Shown here in pieces: positions 1 to 5,009 of a DNA stretch of 5,009 nt. Below the pieces are notes generated by a model. It did no database searches, was not told the origin of the DNA, and saw only the letters and a program-made list of their open reading frames with translations. A program made the translations under genes and the position numbers. Source of the stretch: Fimbriimonadaceae bacterium (lineage in GTDB: Bacteria > Armatimonadota > Fimbriimonadia > Fimbriimonadales > Fimbriimonadaceae); NCBI GenBank assembly GCA_022842565.1, contig JALHPH010000152.1, forward strand, positions 1-5,009, given 5' to 3'. The stretch's first letter is position 1; every line of letters begins with the position of its first letter.

Positions 1-51
1 CACAATCCAATTTTTTATATGAAAATGTTTTAATGGGTACCCGTAAGTTAA
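1..51 (+). other. AT-rich leader upstream of the ATPase gene
   Basis: This stretch is clearly more AT-rich than the rest of the window and has stop codons in the ATPase frame at 31-33 and 49-51, so it is not part of that coding region as it stands. It probably holds the promoter and leader of the ATPase gene. A TTTAAT at 29-34 could act as a -10 box, but no acceptable -35 lies at the right spacing, so no promoter is called. An 8-bp palindrome, GGGTACCC, sits at 35-42. An ATG at 33 opens a different frame that ends after 21 codons. Confidence 0.4.
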
Positions 52-186
52 TCTGCCCTCCAAGCGCCCACGGCTCTTTGGCACACGCTGCCTGTTGAAA
101 AGGCTCTCGCCGAACTCGGAGTAGGTGATGAAGGCCTCACTCAGGCTGAAGCCACCACGCGGCTGGCTACTTATGGCCCGAACGTT
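52..186 (+). other. Coding extension: N-terminal domain of the ATPase without a standard start codon
   Basis: This 135-bp stretch is in frame with the ATPase and free of stops. From about position 79 it translates to a typical P2-type N-terminal cytosolic domain: a W-H-T-L opening, then V-E-K-A-L-A-E-L-G, G-L-T-Q-A-E-A and R-L-A-T-Y-G-P-N, leading directly into the V-L-A-K-K-K at 184. Family members usually begin a few residues before the W-H pair. The frame has no ATG, GTG or TTG between the stop at 49-51 and TTG 187; only CTG codons at 88 and 163 are available. The true start is therefore either non-standard (for example CTG 88) or separated by a one-base indel from the ATG at 33, which lies in another frame. 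That the segment is coding is well supported by family resemblance; where translation starts is not. Confidence 0.7.
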
Positions 187-2799
187 TTGGCCAAGAAGAA
201 GGGCGAGACCGCACTCCAGCTTTTGTGGCGACAAATCAACTCCCCCCTCATCTGGGTGCTCATCGCTAGCGCGGGCGTCGCCATCGTGGTGGACCCCGTG
301 GATGGCATCAAAAATGGTCTGGTGATCCTCACTGTCGTGATGCTCAATGCGATCATTGGCTACGTGCAAGAAGCGCGCGCCAAAAAGGCGATTGAGGCAC
401 TGAAAGATTTTGTTCCTGAATTTGCGAACGTCATCCGCGAGGGCAAAACTCGTTCGCTCCCAGTCGCTGAACTGGTGCCGGGCGACCTGGTGCAGGTGTC
501 CAGCGGAGACCGAGTCCCCGCCGATATGCGCCTGGTGAAGTGCAAGACGCTCCTGATCGAAGAGGCCGCGCTCACGGGGGAATCCGTCCCAGCCGAGAAG
601 AACCTGATCGAAGTAGAAGCCGCGGCGCCGCTCGGCGACCGGCTCAACATGGCCTTCGGCGGCACGTTGGTAACCCAAGGCACTGGCATCGGCGTGGTGA
701 CCGCGACCGGCGGCAAATCCGAGCTCGGCCGCATCAATACGCTTCTGAGCGAAGCGACTGAAATCGAAACCCCGCTCAGCAAATCCCTCCACCAGATTGG
801 TCAGATCCTTACGGTAGGAATCGTGGTCGTTGCCGTACTCATGGTGATCGTCGGAACCGCGCGCTCCATGAGCCAAGGCACCGACATGATGACTGGCATT
901 AAAGAGTCGCTCATCTTTGCCATCACGCTGGCGGTGGGCGCGATCCCTGAGGGTCTCCCTGCGGTGGTGACCATCGCGCTGGCCATCGGTGTACAGCGCA
1001 TGGCGCATCGCCGCGCGGTTGTGCGCACACTTCCCTCAGTTGAGACCCTGGGCAGCACCAGTACCATCTGCAGCGACAAGACCGGCACCCTCACCAAGAA
1101 CGAGATGACCGTTCAGTCGCTCTGGACGCCCGAAATTGGCGAAGTCCAGGTGACAGGAGTTGGTTACGAGCCCGTCGGCGAATTCAAAAAGGACGGCCAA
1201 GCGCGCGACTTCGCGGCGACCGAAATGCGCCAACTCGTGCAGTTTGGAGCGCTCTGCTCGGATGCGACGCTCGAGCTGACTGAAGGGCATTGGAAAATCA
1301 CCGGCGACCCCACGGAAGGGGCCCTGGTGGCCGTGGCGGAGAAGGCCGGCATGCCGGTGGACGAGCTGCGCAAAACCTATTCGCGCATCGATGCGATTCC
1401 TTTCGAGTCGGAGCACCAATTCATGGCGACGCTGCACGAGATCGACGGTCAGCGAATCGTCGTAATGAAAGGCGCACCCGAGGCCGTGCTTCGACGGTGC
1501 GACAACGCCGATGTGGACCTTGTTCATGCCGAAGTCGACCGACTGGCAGCCCAAGGCATGCGCGTGCTGGGAGTCTCGTGCAAGGTGCTTCCTGCCGGGC
1601 ACAGCGAGCTGACTATGGACCACGTGCAGTCGGGCTTTACGCTCGTGGGCCTGCAGGGCATGATTGACCCGCCGCGCCAAGAGGTGATCGAGGCCATTAA
1701 GGTGGTGCACGGCGCGGGCGTGACCGTGAAGATGATCACCGGCGACCACAAGAAGACCGCTGAGGCCATCGCCGAACAGCTGAACATCCGCGACGGCAAG
1801 GCTGCCGTCACTGGCGAGGAACTGGAACGGACAAGCGACACCGACCTGCGCCAGGTCGTGCGCCAGACCAACGTTTTTGCCCGCGTCGCCCCAGAGCACA
1901 AGCTACGACTGGTACGCGCGCTGCAAGACAATGGCGAAGTCGCGGCGATGACCGGCGACGGCGTGAATGACGCCCCCGCGCTCAAGCAAAGCAATATCGG
2001 CATTGCGATGGGAATCACCGGGACGAGCGTCAGCAAAGAGGCCGCCGACATCGTGCTGACGGACGACAACTTCGCCAGCATCGTGGCCGCCGTCGAAGAG
2101 GGACGACGCGTCTATGACAATCTGGTGAAGTCGCTCGCGTTCTTGCTGCCGACCAACCTCGGACTTGCGCTCATCCTCATCTTCGCCGTGGCGTTCTTCC
2201 CGTTCGAAAATAAGGAGCTTTTGCTTCCGATGCTGCCGCCGCAGCTGCTCTGGATTAACCTGGTGGCTTCGGTCGCATTGGCGTTGCCGCTCGCTTTCGA
2301 GACAAGCGAACCCGACATGATGACGCGCAAGCCGCGCAACCAAAAGGAGCCAATCTTGAACAAGTTCGTGGTGATCCGCACGTTTGTTGCGGCCACGCTC
2401 ATGGCCCTCGGCGCGGTCGGACTCTTCCTTTACGAATACTACAGCGAGCTGCCAAAGGTAGATGCTGGGCTGCTGACCAAGGCGACCGTTCTGGCCGAAG
2501 CGCAGACCATGGCGGTCACCACCGTCATCATGTTCCAGATTTTCTACATGCTGAACTGCCGGTCGCTCCGCGATTCTATCTTCCGCATTGGACTGTTTTC
2601 GAACAAGGCCGTGTTTGTGGGGATCGGCGCGCTGCTAGTGCTGCAGGCCGCGTTCATCTATGCGCCGCCGTTCCAGTCGATCTTCCAGACGGCTGCGCTC
2701 GATGGCAAAGCGCTTCTCTATTCGCTGCTCGCCGGCACCATCATCCTGCCGGTCATCAGCTTCGAGAAATGGCTGCACGCTCGTAAAGCGGCTGCGTAA
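187..2799 (+). CDS. P-type (P2-like) cation-transporting ATPase
   Basis: An inner-membrane pump that uses ATP hydrolysis, through a phospho-aspartate intermediate, to move cations. Counting TTG 187 as residue 1 (870 aa), the order is: M1-M2 (about 20-60), actuator domain with T-G-E-S at 130-133, M3-M4 with P-E-G-L-P at 254-258, phosphorylation motif D-K-T-G-T at 297-301 (D297 acceptor), nucleotide-binding K-G-A-P-E at 428-432, D-P-P-R from 494, T-G-D at 518-520, hinge T-G-D-G-V-N-D at 589-595, then M5-M10 in the C-terminal third. All catalytic motifs are intact, so the enzyme should be active. TTG 187 is only the first standard start codon; the N-terminal domain extends upstream to about position 79, so the real protein is probably about 905 aa or slightly more. 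In M5/M6, N657 and N691 match calcium-pump ligands, but the positions of SERCA E771, T799 and D800 are L660, A694 and S695. The ion is therefore uncertain; the M6 pattern (N-L-V-A-S, then L-P-L-A-F-E) recalls the CtpF-like bacterial branch. A strong terminator follows 22 bp after the stop. Confidence 0.95.
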   Translation: MAKKKGETALQLLWRQINSPLIWVLIASAGVAIVVDPVDGIKNGLVILTVVMLNAIIGYVQEARAKKAIEALKDFVPEFANVIREGKTRSLPVAELVPGDLVQVSSGDRVPADMRLVKCKTLLIEEAALTGESVPAEKNLIEVEAAAPLGDRLNMAFGGTLVTQGTGIGVVTATGGKSELGRINTLLSEATEIETPLSKSLHQIGQILTVGIVVVAVLMVIVGTARSMSQGTDMMTGIKESLIFAITLAVGAIPEGLPAVVTIALAIGVQRMAHRRAVVRTLPSVETLGSTSTICSDKTGTLTKNEMTVQSLWTPEIGEVQVTGVGYEPVGEFKKDGQARDFAATEMRQLVQFGALCSDATLELTEGHWKITGDPTEGALVAVAEKAGMPVDELRKTYSRIDAIPFESEHQFMATLHEIDGQRIVVMKGAPEAVLRRCDNADVDLVHAEVDRLAAQGMRVLGVSCKVLPAGHSELTMDHVQSGFTLVGLQGMIDPPRQEVIEAIKVVHGAGVTVKMITGDHKKTAEAIAEQLNIRDGKAAVTGEELERTSDTDLRQVVRQTNVFARVAPEHKLRLVRALQDNGEVAAMTGDGVNDAPALKQSNIGIAMGITGTSVSKEAADIVLTDDNFASIVAAVEEGRRVYDNLVKSLAFLLPTNLGLALILIFAVAFFPFENKELLLPMLPPQLLWINLVASVALALPLAFETSEPDMMTRKPRNQKEPILNKFVVIRTFVAATLMALGAVGLFLYEYYSELPKVDAGLLTKATVLAEAQTMAVTTVIMFQIFYMLNCRSLRDSIFRIGLFSNKAVFVGIGALLVLQAAFIYAPPFQSIFQTAALDGKALLYSLLAGTIILPVISFEKWLHARKAAA

Positions 2800-2821
2800 A
2801 GGCGCAGTCAGGAATCTAAAT

Positions 2822-2849
2822 AGGAGCACCCATCAAGGTGCTCCTTTTT
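2822..2849 (+). terminator. Rho-independent terminator after the ATPase gene
   Basis: A perfect 9-bp stem pairs AGGAGCACC (2822-2830) with GGTGCTCCT (2837-2845) across a 6-nt loop (CATCAA). It runs directly into a T tract at 2845-2849. It lies 22 bp after the ATPase stop codon and should end that transcript, separating it from the downstream small gene. The T tract faces the + strand; on the - strand the sequence next to the stem has only three T's, so it is probably one-directional. Confidence 0.92.
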
Positions 2850-2898
2850 GCGCGTGTATCAATGAAACTTCTGACAGGAGTTGTTCGTTAGGTTGACA

Positions 2899-3129
2899 AT
2901 GGACGAACGCCCTTCCCTTCAAGACATGCTTTCAGGCAAAGCACGGCCCCATCATATCCCGGCTAACTGGCTAGGTGAGGCAATCCCTGATGCGGACGGA
3001 TATCGCTGGTGGGATCCTGAGAATGCTGGAAATTCGGTCAGCTTATATAATGCCGATGAATCCTATGTTGTTGTGATGGCGAATGGAAAGCTCCTTGATC
3101 GCAATGGAAATCCAATTGAAAACGGTTAG
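2899..3129 (+). CDS. Small orphan protein resembling a polymorphic-toxin C-terminal tail
   Basis: A 76-residue, acidic to neutral, soluble protein with no signal peptide or membrane segment. The first half (M-D-E-R-P-S-L-Q-D-M-L) is unrecognised. From about residue 35 it reads G-Y-R-W-W-D-P-E-N-A-G-N-S-V, then Y-V-V-V-M-A-N-G-K-L-L-D-R-N-G-N-P-I. This pattern of W/D-P-x-N-x-G-N-x-V followed by Y-V-x-V-x-x-x-G-K-x-x-D-x-x-G-N-P-I is what I recall from short domains at the C-termini of Rhs-type and other polymorphic-toxin proteins; the link is from memory, not from a search. ATG 2899 is preferred: a weak AGG at 2890-2892 sits 6 nt before it. The in-frame TTG at 2881 directly abuts its AGGAG (2876-2880), leaving no spacer. 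Base composition is near 50 % GC with AT-ending codons, lower than the flanking ATPase and nuoF, which may indicate transfer. No carrier protein or immunity gene is beside it. A neutralised remnant, an antitoxin-like partner or an unrelated small protein are all possible. Confidence 0.6.
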   Translation: MDERPSLQDMLSGKARPHHIPANWLGEAIPDADGYRWWDPENAGNSVSLYNADESYVVVMANGKLLDRNGNPIENG

Positions 3130-3185
3130 GAACTGTGCTGACTCTATTAGGTACTAGCTTTCCTCAAACCCGTAAACTGTTCGAC

Positions 3186-3214
3186 TTGAGATTTATTGTG
3201 ATCATGGCTATAAT
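3186..3214 (+). promoter_or_regulatory. Sigma-70-type promoter of the PEP-CTERM gene
   Basis: A TTGAGA box (3186-3191, five of six bases matching TTGACA) is followed by a 17-nt spacer and a perfect TATAAT (3209-3214). Transcription would begin around 3220-3222, just at the AAGGAG ribosome binding site, giving a leader of about 16 nt before GTG 3237. This is the clearest promoter in the window. Its position argues against any translation start upstream of about 3220, including GTG 3135, ATG 3204 and ATG 3213, all of which are in frame. Confidence 0.7.
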
Positions 3215-3220
3215 GGGGGC

Positions 3221-3226
3221 AAGGAG
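3221..3226 (+). promoter_or_regulatory. Shine-Dalgarno site that sets the PEP-CTERM gene start
   Basis: AAGGAG lies 10 nt before GTG 3237, a workable distance. It selects that GTG over the earlier in-frame starts. The resulting N-terminus is a normal signal peptide without the extra, unrelated residues that a longer reading would add. Confidence 0.7.
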
Positions 3227-3236
3227 TAATCAACCG

Positions 3237-3866
3237 GTGAACTACTCAATCTCTCTGCGCCCGATCAAGGGCGTTTTTGCCGTCACTGCCCTGCTTTTGG
3301 CCAGCGTCAGCCAAGCCCAGTGGCTGCGCTTCCAATTCAAGTCGGAACCAGGCGACTTTATTGGTCTTGGGGAAACGCGAGATATCCAGTACCGCCTGGG
3401 CGCGAGTGATATGAACTTCTTAAGGGTCTCGCTCTCCCAGCGCGGCACCATTGGGCCCGATTTCATCACGATTAGTTCGATGAAAAATCCGATCTCTACC
3501 GACTTCATGTCTGCCCTGATCGGCACCAACCAACTGAACCAACCTCTCCAAGTTGGATCGTATGCAAACGCAATGCGCGCTTCCTTTGCCGACCCGGGTC
3601 GCCCTGGACTGGATGTCGGGTTTTAGCATCGCGGAAGCAATCAGCTCGGCGGCTCGTTCCTGATTCAAGAGATTTCATACACCCAGACCGGCACGAACAG
3701 CTGGCGGCTAGACCGACTGAAGATGAACTTTGTTCAGCACTCGGAAAACGGACCAGCAGCCCTGCGCGGAACGATCACCTACGCCGTCCCCGAGCCGATG
3801 ACCATGGTCGCACTGGGAATTCCGGCGCTGGCTCTCATGCGACGCCGAAAGCAACGCCGAGCCTGA
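3237..3866 (+). pseudogene. Exported PEP-CTERM protein gene interrupted by one in-frame amber codon
   Basis: From GTG 3237 the frame runs 209 codons to TGA 3864-3866 and is broken only by TAG at 3624-3626 (codon 130). Residues 1-27 form a Sec signal peptide: basic R8/K11, a hydrophobic core V-F-A-V-T-A-L-L-L-A, and a likely cleavage after S-Q-A. The mature part opens with F-K-S-E-P-G-D-F-I-G. Beyond the TAG, the same frame continues H-R-G-S-N-Q-L-G-G-S-F, later F-V-Q-H-S-E-N-G-P-A-A-L-R-G, and ends with a complete PEP-CTERM signal: V-P-E-P at 184-187, a hydrophobic stretch, then R-R-R-K-Q-R-R. Such signals direct exported proteins to exosortase-type processing at the cell surface. The function of the protein itself is unknown. 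As read, translation stops at 129 aa and would release a protein lacking its sorting signal. No frameshift and no other lesion is visible, so the mutation looks recent; sequence error or stop readthrough are alternatives. It has its own promoter and Shine-Dalgarno. Confidence 0.8.
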
Positions 3867-3895
3867 ACAACAAAACTTCCGGCGCGCGAAGCTAG

Positions 3896-3901
3896 TAGAA
3901 T
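3896..3901 (+). promoter_or_regulatory. Possible -10 box before nuoF
   Basis: TAGAAT matches five of six bases of the TATAAT consensus and lies 12 nt before the nuoF ATG, which would make the transcript nearly leaderless. No -35 box is found at 16-18 nt upstream. An AGCTAG hexamer occurs on both sides (3890-3895 and 3903-3908). nuoF also lacks a recognisable Shine-Dalgarno, which would fit a leaderless start, but the evidence is weak. Read-through from the PEP-CTERM promoter is the alternative, since no T-tract terminator separates the two genes. Confidence 0.25.
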
Positions 3902-3913
3902 CAGCTAGACGCT

Positions 3914-5009
3914 ATGGCTGAGTACAAGCTGCTTTTCGAACACGCGCACAAGCCGGAGTTCCGGACCCTGGAGGGCTACAAGGCCAATGGCGGCTACTCC
4001 GCCTTGCAGAAAGCCCTGGGCATGGAGCGGCAGGCCATCATCGACCACGTGAAGGCGAGCGGTCTGCGCGGTCGTGGCGGCGCAGGCTTCCCCACTTGGA
4101 TCAAGTGGAACGGCATCCCGAAGGACAAATCGCACGGGAAGAAGCACTACGTGTTGTGCAACGCCGACGAGGGCGAGCCCGGGACATTCAAAGACAAGCA
4201 GTTGATGGAGACCACGCCGTTCCTGCTGATCGAGGGAATGACGCTGGCCGCACTGGCCACCCAGGGCGACATCGGCTACATCTATATCCGCGGTGAGTTT
4301 GTGGATGCGGCGCGATCGCTTCGCAACGCCATTGACCAGGCCTACGCCGCCGGGTACTTGGGCAAAAACATTCAGGGCAGCGGCAAGGATTTCGACCTCT
4401 ATCTGCACATGGGTGCGGGAAGCTACGAGTGCGGCGAAGAGAGCGCGCTCATGAGCAGCCTGATGGGCGAGCGCGGCATGCCCCGCCTCAAATTCCCACA
4501 CGCACCGCTGCCCACCATTGCCGGACTTTGGGACAGCCCGACGCTCATCAACAACGTGGAGACCTATGCCTGCGCGCCCGCCATTGTGGACCGCGGCGGC
4601 GAATGGTACGCCACCCTGGGCGCCAGCACCCGAAATTCGCGCGGCACCAAGCTGTTCTCGGTCAGCGGCCATGTGAACAAGCCCGGCAACTACGAGATCG
4701 AGTTTGGAACGACGCTCATGGAGCTTCTGGAGCTTGCTGGGGGCATCAAGGGCGGGGCGCTGAAGGCTTGTGTGCCCGGCGGCTCGAGCGTGCCCATCAT
4801 CAATGCTGAGGCTTGCGACCGCGCGGTGATCGGTTACGAAGAGATGTCGGAGGTCGGCTCGATGGTTGGCAGCGGCGCAGCGATGTTCTTGAACGAAAAG
4901 ACCTGCATCGTCAAGTTCATTTGGCGGACCGCGCAGTTCTACGCCATGGAAAGCTGCGGCAAGTGCACCCCCTGCCGCGAAGGGACCAAATGGATGCTAC
5001 AGATCATGG
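3914..5009 (+). CDS. nuoF: NADH-quinone oxidoreductase subunit F (complex I 51-kDa subunit), right-truncated by the window
   Basis: NuoF is the entry point of respiratory complex I: it binds NADH and FMN and passes electrons to a 4Fe-4S cluster (N3) on the cytoplasmic peripheral arm. The 365 visible residues start at ATG 3914. G-R-G-G-A-G-F-P-T at 53-61 is the FMN-binding glycine loop and N-A-D-E-G-E-P-G-T-F-K-D at 83-94 is the second nucleotide-site signature. G-A-G-S-Y-E-C-G-E-E at 167-176 matches the 51-kDa signature with some changes. E-S-C-G-K-C-T-P-C-R-E-G at 346-357 supplies three of the four cluster cysteines (C348, C351, C354); the fourth should lie about 40 residues on, outside the window. 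NuoF is usually about 420-440 aa, so perhaps 60-75 residues are missing. There is no N-terminal thioredoxin-like domain, which favours NuoF over HoxF/HydB-type fusions. nuoE is not directly upstream, which is unusual; the 47-bp gap follows the PEP-CTERM gene. No clear Shine-Dalgarno precedes the ATG. Confidence 0.95.
   Translation, partial: MAEYKLLFEHAHKPEFRTLEGYKANGGYSALQKALGMERQAIIDHVKASGLRGRGGAGFPTWIKWNGIPKDKSHGKKHYVLCNADEGEPGTFKDKQLMETTPFLLIEGMTLAALATQGDIGYIYIRGEFVDAARSLRNAIDQAYAAGYLGKNIQGSGKDFDLYLHMGAGSYECGEESALMSSLMGERGMPRLKFPHAPLPTIAGLWDSPTLINNVETYACAPAIVDRGGEWYATLGASTRNSRGTKLFSVSGHVNKPGNYEIEFGTTLMELLELAGGIKGGALKACVPGGSSVPIINAEACDRAVIGYEEMSEVGSMVGSGAAMFLNEKTCIVKFIWRTAQFYAMESCGKCTPCREGTKWMLQIM

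Noticed and set aside
35..42. GGGTACCC palindrome as an operator
   Set aside because: An isolated 8-bp palindrome with no second copy or defined promoter boxes around it cannot be called a regulatory site.
1036..1899. Long reverse-strand open frame (287 codons) and several shorter ones opposite the ATPase
   Set aside because: They lie opposite a P-type ATPase with all family motifs and read as low-complexity antisense of GC-rich codons with no recognisable domain.
2862..2891. Nine-codon open frame (M-K-L-L-T-G-V-V-R) ahead of the small gene as a leader peptide
   Set aside because: It has no ribosome binding site and no attenuator-like structure or codon bias, so it is best explained by chance.
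2893..2898. Perfect TTGACA immediately before the small-gene ATG
   Set aside because: No TATAAT-like box occurs 16-18 nt downstream, and a promoter there would start transcription inside the coding region. It is probably chance.
3135..3236. N-terminal extension of the PEP-CTERM protein from GTG 3135
   Set aside because: A strong promoter and Shine-Dalgarno lie inside it, there is no ribosome binding site before 3135, and the extension would place 34 residues ahead of a normal signal peptide.
3876..3891. Imperfect inverted repeat (CTTC and GAAG arms) between the PEP-CTERM gene and nuoF as a terminator
   Set aside because: The complementary arms are only 4 bp, the centre is a GC-rich run that does not pair cleanly, and no T tract follows.
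3905..4672. Reverse-strand open frame of 255 codons
   Set aside because: It is antisense to nuoF, whose forward frame carries clear signatures; the reverse product resembles no family I know.

Overview
The window looks like chromosomal DNA from a GC-rich (roughly 58-60 %) bacterium. The best lineage clue is a secreted PEP-CTERM protein of a kind I associate with Fimbriimonas-like Armatimonadota: a G-D-F-I-G motif near the mature N-terminus, an H-R-G-S-N box, an F-V-Q-H-S-E-N-G segment and a terminal V-P-E-P sorting signal. This assignment is inference from memory of the family. No rRNA, tRNA, CRISPR array, insertion sequence or other mobile element is visible.

Layout, all on the + strand. 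(1) Positions 1-51 are AT-rich, probably leader or promoter DNA. (2) From about 52-79 to 2799 runs a large P-type (P2-like) cation-transporting ATPase. Its N-terminal domain has no standard start codon in frame, and its ion-binding helices differ from the classical calcium pump. It ends at a strong intrinsic terminator (2822-2849). (3) 2899-3129 encodes a 76-residue orphan protein that resembles the short tail domains found at the C-termini of Rhs/polymorphic-toxin proteins. (4) 3237-3866 is a PEP-CTERM exported-protein gene preceded by a near-consensus sigma-70 promoter and Shine-Dalgarno. One in-frame TAG at 3624-3626 separates the N-terminal 129 residues from the intact remainder, including the sorting signal. 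(5) From 3914 past the right edge runs nuoF, the NADH/FMN-binding subunit of respiratory complex I, truncated only by the window.

The genes do not form one obvious pathway. The ATPase is a separate transcription unit closed by its terminator. The PEP-CTERM gene has its own promoter. nuoF begins 47 bp after the PEP-CTERM frame, without the usual nuoE directly in front. The most notable observations are the lone amber codon in the PEP-CTERM gene, the missing start codon of the ATPase, the altered transport-site residues of that pump, and the orphan toxin-tail-like small protein. I found no convincing undescribed multi-gene system here.
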